Positions 56,494-64,000 of a stretch of 64,000 nt of DNA are shown here, piece after piece (position 1 is the first letter of the stretch; each line of letters begins with the position of its first letter). Made by a program: the position numbers and the translations under genes. The DNA lies in contig JAWKLR010000012.1 of assembly GCA_041392625.1 (NCBI GenBank), positions 1-64,000 of the forward strand, read 5' to 3'. This DNA is from M3007 sp041392625. GTDB lineage: Bacteria; Bacteroidota; Bacteroidia; Chitinophagales; Saprospiraceae. The notes beneath the pieces are model-generated. The model had not been told where the DNA came from, did no database searches, and worked only from the letters and a program-made list of their open reading frames with translations.

Positions 56494-57420
56494 TTATTGC
56501 AAAAAATTTAACATTAGGTCTTCCCGCATGGGCTTGTTTTCAGGCTGGTTCAACTGCCAGTAGGGTACTAGTTGTACGGTCTTCTGTTTGCCTTTGCTCA
56601 TGAGTTTTCCACCCTCCATTTCAGTCCATTCAAGTATCTGGTGCGGGAACGCTTCCTGGTAATGAATTTCCAAAGACCGATTTAGAGTAGGGTAATTGAG
56701 AAGCACCACTCCTGGTTCGGGTTTGCTTAATTCAAGTTGTGCTGCCTGCACTGGTTTATGCCGCATTCGCATGTAAAATGTAGCCGGAATTACCTGGTAG
56801 GTTCCAGACTGAATTCCTTCAGGATTGAGCCGAATACGATTCCAGATTTCATCTTCAAAAAAGTCAGCAGTAATTTCCAGATCCTGATCACCTTCGGATT
56901 CAAAATAGGAGCGTAACTGGGTATGGTATTGCCCATCTTGGTAATTGATCTGGCTGAATAAATGGCCACACCAATCCTGTATGCTGGTAGTGTTTTTTAG
57001 CGATGCAGGATCCTTTTTGCTATTTATGGGAGTGAATACAGACTGCATCAGAGAGTAGTCGTAAATCCCGGTAACAAAACGCCGTACTGTATTCATCTTT
57101 AGTACAGAAACCTTGTCTTTCCCAGCCTGTCCAGGGTCATCCAGTTTTACCTGTTTTGACTTTGAAAAATCCTCGGTTACAAAAATTGAAACCTGATCGG
57201 CTTCCCGAAGGGCACCATACCGTTCCTGGGTCACGGTATAGACATTCAGTTCTGCCTTGCCCTGATACCAATAGGCGTTGAATTCCGGTTCTTTTTGAAC
57301 CGTGAATATTGCTTTAGCAGGCTCAATGCGTTCAGTATTTGATGATGCTGTGGGTTGTTTTGGTGCTTCCTGACAAGAAAACAGAAGCATGGTAATTGCG
57401 AAGACAAGCAGGTTTTTCAT
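56494..57420 (-). CDS. Conserved Bacteroidota lipoprotein
   Basis: A 308-residue lipoprotein with a lipobox (MKNLLVFAITMLLFSC). It has EFNAYWYQGKAELNVYTVTQ and ERYGALREADQVSIFVTEDF, sequence that recurs in a widespread Bacteroidota lipoprotein family. Database entries of that family are sometimes labelled septum formation inhibitor Maf. I see no Maf nucleotide-pyrophosphatase motif, so that name is not used. The middle has SVLKMNTVRRFVTGIYDYSL, which could be a lipocalin-like beta barrel. The gene follows the membrane glycosyltransferase by eight bases and is probably the end of the pterin operon. Confidence 0.75.
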   Translation of the reverse strand: MKNLLVFAITMLLFSCQEAPKQPTASSNTERIEPAKAIFTVQKEPEFNAYWYQGKAELNVYTVTQERYGALREADQVSIFVTEDFSKSKQVKLDDPGQAGKDKVSVLKMNTVRRFVTGIYDYSLMQSVFTPINSKKDPASLKNTTSIQDWCGHLFSQINYQDGQYHTQLRSYFESEGDQDLEITADFFEDEIWNRIRLNPEGIQSGTYQVIPATFYMRMRHKPVQAAQLELSKPEPGVVLLNYPTLNRSLEIHYQEAFPHQILEWTEMEGGKLMSKGKQKTVQLVPYWQLNQPENKPMREDLMLNFLQ

Positions 57421-57428
57421 ATGCAATT

Positions 57429-58844
57429 TTATTTTTCATATAAGGCAATCCATACACCATGTTTCGACCACTTTTTTTTCAATTTCCAGGGAGGAAGTGA
57501 CAGGATTTTATAATCCGGCAGGTCGAAATCATTGTAAACATTGGAACACAAAATATACGCATTCCGTTCATAATCTTTTTCGGAAAAAGTCCGGGTGTCG
57601 GAGTTGAGCAATAGGAATTTGCCTGAATTGTTGTTGGGGAATGTCGTTCCGACCTGATCGAGTTGAATTTGCTCTAGTGCCAGGTAATCCATAGCCTGTT
57701 CGCGGAGGGCGTGATAAGGCCGATGGGCAAGCGTTGCATCCCAATCCATGGATATCCCTTTGGGATAAATCCATAGGTTGCCCGTGGCGAGAACCAAGGC
57801 TACTGCAACAGCAAAGGCCTGAATCTGTAGAAACCTGAAACCCGACTCTGACAACAGCCAGGCCACCAGCAAATGAAGGCATAAAAAGGCCGGAAGAAAA
57901 TACCTGTGCGCGGATAAATTATGGTACAAGATTGCCGAGGGCGAAAGCAACAAAATACTCAGAAAAAACAGGAGCACAAGCGGGTGCGTTGTCTTGTTCT
58001 TGATCCATGCCCATTGATTCCTGAACAGTATCCAGGCAAGCAGGAACCAGAGTGCGAAGCGCCCGATGTCGACCCATCTCCACCCGAGGATAAGCACATT
58101 ACGGAGCATGCCACTCAGGTTTTCAAGTTGAAATGCCGGAGCCCAGGGCGAGTCCGGATGATAGCCCATCCAGCCTGTTTGCAGGAAATGCCAGTATTGA
58201 AAGCCCAGTCCTAACAAAAATCCGGGCAAGGCCGCAAGTATTAGCCGTTTCCAGTTGGGCAAGGTTTTATGTACATTAAAAAAGGCCCAAAGCAGCACAG
58301 CCGCAGCAGCCATTAACCCCCGCATGCTGATGGCGCCTAGACCTAAAATCCCAAGAGCCAGCAACAAGGTGTTTTTGTTGCTGAGATCAGAACCCGTATT
58401 CAAAACGGAATACACACTCAGCGTAAAGAAGCAAAGAACAACTACATCGGGACTAACCAGAATGCTTTGGCCTGCTACTACGGGGTCGACCAAAACCCAA
58501 ATCAAAAGGAAAAACTGCAGGGTAGTGGACAGGTTTAGAGACTTCCCAATCAGAAATAAAAAATGAATAAAACCGATTAGAAATGGCAACATGGCCCAAT
58601 GGCTTACCTGTAGGGATCGGCCAAACCAGGTCCAGACCTGAGCCAGATAATACCCAAAAAGAGGAGGGTGGCCGCTGTCAATCCCAATCGGCAGAACAGC
58701 CCATTTCATCTTGTTTTCAAAAAAGAAATGCGCGTGTTTGGAGCCCAGTTGAACCGTGTCCCAGAAAAAAGGGTCGTGTTGCACCCAGGCAAGCAGTGCA
58801 AATGGATAGAGGTAAAAAAGCCCTTTTAAAATAGTGTTTCGCAT
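57429..58844 (-). CDS. GT39-like membrane glycosyltransferase
   Basis: A 471-residue integral membrane protein with about ten to twelve hydrophobic segments. Near the N terminus are FFWDTVQLGSKHAHFFFEN and PIGIDSGHPPLFGYYLAQVW. An acidic residue followed by HPPL is the catalytic-loop pattern of GT39/ArnT-like enzymes, which transfer sugars from polyprenyl phosphate. The soluble C-terminal part has HGVWIALYEK at its end. The start at 58844 overlaps the folE stop (TAATG), so it is translationally coupled. The acceptor is unknown. Confidence 0.75.
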   Translation of the reverse strand: MRNTILKGLFYLYPFALLAWVQHDPFFWDTVQLGSKHAHFFFENKMKWAVLPIGIDSGHPPLFGYYLAQVWTWFGRSLQVSHWAMLPFLIGFIHFLFLIGKSLNLSTTLQFFLLIWVLVDPVVAGQSILVSPDVVVLCFFTLSVYSVLNTGSDLSNKNTLLLALGILGLGAISMRGLMAAAAVLLWAFFNVHKTLPNWKRLILAALPGFLLGLGFQYWHFLQTGWMGYHPDSPWAPAFQLENLSGMLRNVLILGWRWVDIGRFALWFLLAWILFRNQWAWIKNKTTHPLVLLFFLSILLLSPSAILYHNLSAHRYFLPAFLCLHLLVAWLLSESGFRFLQIQAFAVAVALVLATGNLWIYPKGISMDWDATLAHRPYHALREQAMDYLALEQIQLDQVGTTFPNNNSGKFLLLNSDTRTFSEKDYERNAYILCSNVYNDFDLPDYKILSLPPWKLKKKWSKHGVWIALYEK

Positions 58845-59440
58845 TAATGCAACTTGACTCCGATCAGTCTGAGGAATTCGGTTCGTGTTTCTGCTTCCCG
58901 AAACTCTCCTGTAAACGCAGAAGTTGTTGTTATGCTGCTTTGCTTTTGAACACCACGCATCATCATACACATGTGTTGTGCCTCGATGACTACTGCAACC
59001 CCCAGCGGCTGAAGAGTCTCCTGAATGATATCACGGATTTCAATGGTGAGTCGTTCCTGAACCTGAAGGCGTCGGGCGAAGACATCCACAACACGTGGGA
59101 TTTTGCTCAGACCAACAATATACCCATTGGGAATATATGCCACATAGGCTTTGCCAAAAAACGGCAGCATGTGGTGTTCACACATGGAATACACCTCAAT
59201 GTCTTTTACAATGACCATCTCGCTGTAGTCCTCCTTGAACTTGGCAGAACGCAAAATTTCACCGGGGTCTTGTCGGTAACCTTGCGTCAGAAATTGCATG
59301 GCCTTGGCTGCTCGTTCCGGAGTTTTCAGGATTCCTTCCCGGCCGGGATCTTCGCCAATCTGTTCGATAATGGAATCGTAGTTTGACTGGATGATCCGGG
59401 TGGTCTCCTCATCGTAGTTTTCCTTTTTCGAATAGGCCAT
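58844..59440 (-). CDS. folE: GTP cyclohydrolase I
   Basis: A 198-residue enzyme; the start at 59440 (MAYSKKENYDEETTR) is chosen because the longer frame overlaps the upstream gene. The zinc and catalytic residues are in SMCEHHMLPFFGKAYVAYIP and HMCMMMRGVQK (second Cys). GLSKIPRVVDVFARRLQVQE follows. It converts GTP to 7,8-dihydroneopterin triphosphate, the first step for folate, queuosine and pterin synthesis. It lies seven bases downstream of the 6-carboxytetrahydropterin synthase gene, and together these supply pterin precursors. Confidence 0.95.
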   Translation of the reverse strand: MAYSKKENYDEETTRIIQSNYDSIIEQIGEDPGREGILKTPERAAKAMQFLTQGYRQDPGEILRSAKFKEDYSEMVIVKDIEVYSMCEHHMLPFFGKAYVAYIPNGYIVGLSKIPRVVDVFARRLQVQERLTIEIRDIIQETLQPLGVAVVIEAQHMCMMMRGVQKQSSITTTSAFTGEFREAETRTEFLRLIGVKLH

Positions 59441-59447
59441 GGCATGG

Positions 59448-59867
59448 TTATTTTTCACCGTAGTATTCGGCGTAAATGGTTTCTGTTTCCCAGAGTTTAA
59501 TGGCATGCAGCGAGCAGGAGAATGAATCCAGTGCCCGCTCCAGACGATCCCAAATAAGTATAACAAGGTTTTCCGTGGTAGGTTGCATTCCTTTTGGGAT
59601 GAATGCCACATCCAGGTTGAGGTTGGAGTGGTCGAGGTGATCAATGACTTCCTCCTTTATAATCAAACTCAGTTTTTTTACATCCATGATAAAACCTGTA
59701 TCCGGATCCGGACGGCCTTTTATTGTGACATGGAGGTTGTAGTTGTGTCCATGCCAGTTTTTATTTGCACACTTTCCAAACACTTCCAGGTTTTTCTCTT
59801 CACTCCAGGAATCTACCCAGAGTTTGTGTGCTGCGTTAAAACGTTCTATTCGTGTTATATATACCAT
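59448..59867 (-). CDS. queD: 6-carboxytetrahydropterin synthase / 6-pyruvoyl-tetrahydropterin synthase
   Basis: A 139-residue enzyme. Zinc ligands in RIERFNAAHKL and NWHGHNYNLHV; the catalytic Cys is in VFGKCANKNWHGH. MDVKKLSLIIKEEVIDHLDH and ENLVILIWDRLE match the family. It uses 7,8-dihydroneopterin triphosphate, the FolE product, for queuosine or biopterin-like cofactors. No QueC/QueE genes are here, so a PtpS role is possible too. First gene of the four-gene minus-strand unit. Confidence 0.9.
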   Translation of the reverse strand: MVYITRIERFNAAHKLWVDSWSEEKNLEVFGKCANKNWHGHNYNLHVTIKGRPDPDTGFIMDVKKLSLIIKEEVIDHLDHSNLNLDVAFIPKGMQPTTENLVILIWDRLERALDSFSCSLHAIKLWETETIYAEYYGEK

Positions 59868-60376
59868 GATGCAATTGAATGGCTTATGCTGGTTGGGTAA
59901 AACTTTAGTTGGTTTTTGAGTTGGTACGTTTCGTACATCTGACGGGGAACAACCCGGCTTGTCACAAATTTTTTGACTACATCTTGAAGCACTTGAGAAT
60001 CCCGAACACCTTCTATAAATGAAACGCTAAACCTGACTTGTATCCGGCAAGTTGTACCTGCTTCTAAATTCGCCGCAAAGTTACTGTCTTCCCCGCTTTT
60101 TATCTCAAATTTCCTGCATTAGTTTAAACCGATCCCTATCTGAGAGAGGCGACGGACTCTAGACATTTAAAATATTAAACTTCATTTGTTTTGACCAGAA
60201 CGTCTTTTTAGGACAGGCCAAAATTCCAGCCACAATCTTGGGTTTTTCCGCAAGTTAAAATGCTAATTGTGGCTAAATCCATATACAACAAGTAGGTTCT
60301 GAACATTTTTGAACTGAGCGTGGTTCCAACATCGTGCCCAGTTCTTTTTTATTTTAGTACCCAAAATGGTAAACAC
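59868..60376. other. Intergenic region without a recognised gene
   Basis: About 500 bases. I see no RNA gene or known family. A minus-strand open frame of about 88 codons runs into the queD start but has no early start codon or family resemblance. The stretch 60100-60250 is AT-rich and may contain promoters for the Kelch gene. Confidence 0.4.
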
Positions 60377-61579
60377 ATGAACATGAAACAATCCCTACTC
60401 TTTTTTTCTTTCCTATTCCTTTCCAACTTTTTGAATGCCCAGACTTGGGAACAGGTTGCTCCTCTGCCTTTAGGTGTTGATGACGCACGCCACCACCCTG
60501 TAACATTTTCAATCAATGGCCTGGGCTATTTTGGCACTGGCTCTGTCAATGGAAATGTAACAAAGGACTTTAAACGCTACGACCCGGTTACCGATTCCTG
60601 GGATAGTATCCCGGATTTTCCAGGAGAGGCGCGTAGTTATGCCTACGGAACAGCCCGCGGAACAAAGGCCTACATGGGGTTCGGACGAACCGCAACCACC
60701 CGGCTGAATGACCTGTGGGAGTACGATGCGAATACCGAACAGTGGACCCGATTAGCAGACTGCCCCTGCGTAGGTAGAACGCATCCAGCCTTTATCCAAC
60801 TAGAGGATAAAATCTTGGTTGGACTGGGCAGTGATGGCCAGAACTTGAGTGATTGGTGGGAATACGACATCCCAACCGATACCTGGATTCAACACGATGA
60901 TTTGCCAGGTTTTGCACGGCACCATCCATTTTACTTTGGAATTGATGATGTTGCATACGTTGGCTTGGGACATGGCAGTGAGGGCACCCCATCGATTTAT
61001 AAAGACTTCTACAAATTTGATCCGGCAACAGCCACCTGGACTCAGTTGACAGATTTTCCCGGAGAGGGTAGGGTTGCCGGTACTCAGTTTGATTACAATG
61101 GCAAAGGCTATGTTCTGAGCGGCGATGGTGAAGATCATTCGCACATGGAGGAAGGAGAGTTTTGGGAATACGATCCTGCATTGGATCAATGGACCCAGTT
61201 GCCTTCCCACCCGGGAAGCAGCCGATGGGCTCCGGGTAATTTTGTGATTGTCAACTATGTATACTTTATGTGCGGCCTCAGTTCCGTACAAATGGAAAGC
61301 GACATGATGCGTTTTGAGTTGGAGCCCGCACTTTCAAATACCAATGCACTCCAGGAAAATTCAGTTGCCGTTTTCCCCAATCCTGCCACATCCAGTATTT
61401 CATTTTCTGAGGATATCAATCAGTTTTCTGAGGTATTGCTGGTGGATGCGCTTGGCCGCCCAATCAAAAGACTCAATTCCAACCAGGTTAATCTGGAAGG
61501 GCTGAGCAGTGGCTTGTACTTTATTCAATTTTACAAAGATGGTACATTGTTCAGTAAAAAAATCAGGATTGTGGATTGA
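60377..61579 (+). CDS. Kelch-repeat protein with T9SS sorting domain
   Basis: A 400-residue secreted protein; the start gives MNMKQSLLFFSFLFLSNFLN as signal peptide. Then five to six Kelch-like blades: WEQVAPLPLGVDDARHHPVT, YDPVTDSWDSIPDFPGEARS, YDANTEQWTRLADCPCVGRT, YDIPTDTWIQHDDLPGFARH, FDPATATWTQLTDFPGEGRV and YDPALDQWTQLPSHPGSSRW. The last 75 residues (VAVFPNPATSSISFSE ... LSSGLYFIQFYKDGTLFSKK) are a type A T9SS domain. It would be a surface beta-propeller; the ligand is unknown. A hairpin terminator follows. Confidence 0.9.
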   Translation: MNMKQSLLFFSFLFLSNFLNAQTWEQVAPLPLGVDDARHHPVTFSINGLGYFGTGSVNGNVTKDFKRYDPVTDSWDSIPDFPGEARSYAYGTARGTKAYMGFGRTATTRLNDLWEYDANTEQWTRLADCPCVGRTHPAFIQLEDKILVGLGSDGQNLSDWWEYDIPTDTWIQHDDLPGFARHHPFYFGIDDVAYVGLGHGSEGTPSIYKDFYKFDPATATWTQLTDFPGEGRVAGTQFDYNGKGYVLSGDGEDHSHMEEGEFWEYDPALDQWTQLPSHPGSSRWAPGNFVIVNYVYFMCGLSSVQMESDMMRFELEPALSNTNALQENSVAVFPNPATSSISFSEDINQFSEVLLVDALGRPIKRLNSNQVNLEGLSSGLYFIQFYKDGTLFSKKIRIVD

Positions 61580-61615
61580 TTTAAACATTCAGAGTTAGCA
61601 TAACTAGTTGCTTAA

Positions 61616-61665
61616 AAGTGGCTGGAAAAATAGGCGATATTCTATTGTTCCAGCCACTTCTTTTT
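61616..61665 (+). terminator. Terminator after the Kelch gene
   Basis: A 12-base perfect stem AAGTGGCTGGAA / TTCCAGCCACTT, a 20-base loop and CTTTTTG downstream. Confidence 0.8.
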
Positions 61666-61827
61666 GTATTCGACTGTATTTGCACGCTTATGCCCGATAG
61701 ACTTTTATTTGTCCTGATTTGATTTTGTTTGATCGAAAAAAACGTGCAATTCCTGTAGGAATCTGTTCTTTTGTATAGTGAACGGACGCTGTGATAGCCT
61801 AGCCCTGTTTGCGATGCGCATTTGATT

Positions 61828-62880
61828 ATGAAGAGCAGGAATATTCTGGATTCGATTTATGAGTTTTTGAGCAAGCGACCGGTTTACCACGGTTTGTTTT
61901 GGCTGCTCCTGTATTCTACAATGGTGATCAATGGGCTTTCCACGGGTGCAGACCTGACGGAAACCATCCTGAATGAGTTGATCAACCTGTTCTTTTATGC
62001 TGTTCTGGTATATTTCAACCTCATTTTTTTAGTCCCCAATTTCTTAGCCAAAAGGGCATTTTACTATTTCGGATTGGTGCTTTTAGCCTGTGCGTTGGTG
62101 ACCCCGATTAAGGTGCTTGTTTTTTATCTGAAATACTCCGGTCAACCCCTGATGCAGTCGGAATTGGTAGCACGGCAGGGTTTCATTTTCCTGGGAAATG
62201 TATTTGTGCTTTTCTTGTCGACTGTTCTGCGGGTAATTATGGATTGGTGGCGCTATCAGGGTGAAAAACAAACGCTGCTCACACAGTCCATCCAGTCGGA
62301 GTTGCGTTTCCTGAAAAGTCAGATCAATCCGCACTTTTTATTCAATACCCTGAACAACCTGTATGCATTAACCCTTAAGAAAAGCGATAAAGCACCGGAA
62401 ATTGTTCTCAAACTTTCGGAGATCATGCGATACATGCTGTATGAATGCAATGAACGCAGGGTCTTGCTCTCCAAGGAAATCCAGTACATGATGAACTATC
62501 TGGATCTGGAACGCATCCGACAACCGGAAGGAACACGCATTGAAACAACTATTCGCGGGCATATTTCAGATCAAATGGTCGCGCCGCTTTTGTTTGTTCC
62601 TTTTTTGGAAAATGCCTTTAAACACGGACTCAACCATTTCGTGCAAGGTGGCGGATGCGTATGCATGACCATCCAGGTCTCAGGCGACAATCTGGAGTTT
62701 GTAATTGAAAACAGCAAAACAGAAGCGGCTCCACGGCAGAACCATCCGAGAAGTGGAGGTATTGGACTGGTGAATGTACGTCAGCGGCTGGATTTGCTTT
62801 ACCCCGACGCCTATGAATTGGCAATTGACGACGAACCCGGCAAATACACGGTAACCTTACTCTTAAAAATGCACCAATAA
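61828..62880 (+). CDS. LytS-type sensor histidine kinase (PF06580 family)
   Basis: A 350-residue membrane kinase. Four hydrophobic segments (FWLLLYSTMVI, LFFYAVLVYFNLIFLV, YFGLVLLACALV, FIFLGNVFVLFLSTVL) precede the cytoplasmic His_kinase domain. The phosphorylated His is in FLKSQINPHFLFNTLNNLYA (about His169). The ATPase part has FVPFLENAFKHGL (N box) and GGIGLVNVRQRL (G box). It has no separate sensory domain. It pairs with the LytTR regulator 127 bases downstream. The signal is unknown. Confidence 0.9.
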   Translation: MKSRNILDSIYEFLSKRPVYHGLFWLLLYSTMVINGLSTGADLTETILNELINLFFYAVLVYFNLIFLVPNFLAKRAFYYFGLVLLACALVTPIKVLVFYLKYSGQPLMQSELVARQGFIFLGNVFVLFLSTVLRVIMDWWRYQGEKQTLLTQSIQSELRFLKSQINPHFLFNTLNNLYALTLKKSDKAPEIVLKLSEIMRYMLYECNERRVLLSKEIQYMMNYLDLERIRQPEGTRIETTIRGHISDQMVAPLLFVPFLENAFKHGLNHFVQGGGCVCMTIQVSGDNLEFVIENSKTEAAPRQNHPRSGGIGLVNVRQRLDLLYPDAYELAIDDEPGKYTVTLLLKMHQ

Positions 62881-63006
62881 AAACTGAGTGTTAACCGTTA
62901 TTTTCAGGTATATTTATAAAAAATTAAGCAATGAAACGGGATTCAAAACGCATTTTCAAACGTTCCCGAGACAAAAACAAACGTTAAACCAAAGCACTTC
63001 GATTTT

Positions 63007-63727
63007 ATGTTAAATGTACTGATAGTTGATGACGAGCCCCTCGCTCTTGATGTTTTAGAGACCTATATTAGTCAGATGTCTGAACTCAATCTGGTAAAAC
63101 GCTGCAGCAATGCACTTGAAGCCAATGAGGTATTGAAAACCGAGCAGATTGACCTGCTTTTTCTGGACATCCAGATGCCGCAGCTCACAGGAATTGATTT
63201 TGTGAAAAACCCTTTCACATCCTCCGATGATTATTTTTACCACAGCATATCCAAACTATGCGATTCAGGGCTTTGACCTGAATGCCCTGGACTACCTGTT
63301 GAAGCCTATTTCACTGGATCGGTTTATGAAGGCAGTGAACAAGGCCATCGAGCACAAAGAAGGTCAGCAGGGCAATCATCATGCAGGCCCTGAGGACGCT
63401 GATTTTTTCTTTGTCAAAGCGGATAAAAAACTGGTGAAGGTCAACTTCAATGACATCATTTTTATCGAAGGACTGAAGGATTATGTGATTATTCGACTGC
63501 GTACCGGACGGGTTATCACGCTCCAAACCATGAAGAGTCTGGAGGAGAAACTACCAGGGCATTTGTTCCGCCGTATCCATCGTTCCTACATTGTGGCTAT
63601 GGATAAAATCACGGCCATCGAAGGAAATATGGTGGAGGTGCAGGAAAAGGATCGTCCAAAACTTTTGCCAATCGGTAAAAACTACCGGGAGGATCTGTTG
63701 AAGATGATTGAGAAGAATAAACTGTAG
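63007..63727 (+). CDS. LytTR-family response regulator (one-base frameshift near 63208)
   Basis: About 239 residues when repaired. The receiver domain begins MLNVLIVDDEPLALDVL; the phospho-acceptor is Asp54 in LLFLDIQMPQLTGIDFVK. The frame then goes wrong in GTGAAAAACCC. Removing one A gives VKTLSHPPMIIFTTAYPNYA, the expected receiver sequence, in line with the second frame (NALDYLLKPISLDRFMKAV). The LytTR DNA-binding domain follows (DIIFIEGLKDYVIIRL, HLFRRIHRSYIVAMDKITAI). As written, the first frame stops after 89 codons. Partner of the upstream kinase. Confidence 0.85.
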
Positions 63728-63754
63728 AGCACCTTCGGATTTTGATAAAAAAAG

Positions 63755-63792
63755 AAAACCCGATTTTGGATGTACCGAAATCGGGTTCTTTA
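63755..63792. terminator. Terminator between the response regulator and the IS1-type gene
   Basis: A ten-base stem AACCCGATTT / AAATCGGGTT with an 11-base loop, A-rich before it and CTTTATTT after it. Confidence 0.7.
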
Positions 63793-63805
63793 TTTCGGTG
63801 GTGAA

Positions 63806-64000
63806 TCAAACGTGTTGATTCAATCCAAAGAAGTAATGATTAATAAATAATGCAATCAGCGTATTGTGAATAACAATTGATTTAGAAAAGCAAATTGTCT
63901 TTCGGGTTAAACGTTTTATTCGAGTTCGAAGAGTTAAGTGTTTCCGTTCCAAAGATTGAAGTGCACCTTTGTTTTCCATTCGTTCAGATGGGTCCAGGCA
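63806..64000 (-). CDS. IS1-family-like transposase, C-terminal end (cut by window edge)
   Basis: A minus-strand frame enters from the right edge and stops at 63806-63808; 64 codons are visible. It reads LERKHLTLRTRIKRLTRKTI, then CFSKSIVIHNTLIALFINHY. The pattern ER-x-(N/H)LTLR-x-R-x-KRL-x-RKT-x-CFSKS is typical for the C-terminal part of IS1-type (InsB) DDE transposases. The upstream DDE residues and the element ends are outside the window. It is not known whether the copy is intact. Confidence 0.65.
   Translation of the reverse strand, partial: CLDPSERMENKGALQSLERKHLTLRTRIKRLTRKTICFSKSIVIHNTLIALFINHYFFGLNQHV

Noticed and set aside
56494..57420. Naming this lipoprotein Maf (septum formation inhibitor)
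   Set aside because: It has a lipobox and none of the nucleotide-pyrophosphatase motifs of true Maf proteins; that label appears to be a carried-over database name.
59870..60140. Minus-strand open frame of about 88 codons running into the queD start
   Set aside because: It has no early start codon, no recognised motif, and is preceded by stops. It may be chance in a gap, so it is not called a gene.
1..64000. tRNA, rRNA, riboswitch or phage genes
   Set aside because: No clover-leaf or rRNA-like stretch, no known riboswitch core and no phage structural or integrase genes were seen by eye. A dedicated covariance search could still find a small RNA.

Overview
The window comes from a Bacteroidota chromosome, most likely a Saprospiria/Chitinophagia-type organism. 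Seven secreted proteins end in the C-terminal sorting domain of the type IX secretion system. There is a RemB/Wzi-like outer-membrane protein, a TonB-dependent receptor with a carboxypeptidase-regulatory-like domain, a membrane-anchored AraC regulator, a LytS/LytTR pair, and several promoters with the Bacteroidota -7 motif TAnnTTTG. Coproporphyrinogen oxidase HemF is the oxygen-dependent form, so the organism probably lives with oxygen. No rRNA, tRNA or CRISPR array was seen.

Layout. 0-7.4 kb: minus-strand genes, starting with a DUF2268-like protein (cut by the window edge) and a PP2C-like phosphatase, then a tight surface-polysaccharide operon (lhgO, polysaccharide deacetylase, RemB/Wzi-like barrel, hexapeptide acyltransferase). 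7.4-8.9 kb: decayed IS3-family element inside a palindromic repeat. 9-21.9 kb: TonB receptor, Omp28-like CGPC protein, S46 dipeptidyl peptidase, lipoprotein, lysozyme-like protein, Cys/Met PLP enzyme, GNAT-like protein, T9SS protein. 22.1-23.5 kb: second decayed IS3 copy in opposite orientation, again in a palindromic repeat. 23.6-34.6 kb: asparaginase, T9SS proteins, AraC regulator, class IV aminotransferase, biotin carboxylase, SelD, TlpA-like thioredoxin. 34.7-42.5 kb: sigma-54 activator, lipoprotein, miaB, DUF1028 protein, nucleoside phosphorylase, hemF and an MFS transporter. 42.5-46.8 kb: an ISAs1-family element, two AT-rich genes and composite palindromic repeats. 46.8-64 kb: DciA-like protein, photolyase, broken nicotinate phosphoribosyltransferase-like gene, dapF, HtrA protease, a giant secreted coiled-coil protein, a pterin operon (6-carboxytetrahydropterin synthase, folE), Kelch/T9SS protein, LytS/LytTR pair and the end of an IS1-type transposase.

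Two themes run through the window. First, all three complete insertion sequences sit inside palindromic intergenic repeats. Two composite repeats have the same flanks but an inverted core. Second, about ten otherwise good genes carry one-base frameshifts, most of them at short homopolymers. That looks more like long-read assembly error than mass gene decay. These genes are annotated over their full reconstructed span and the breaks are stated.
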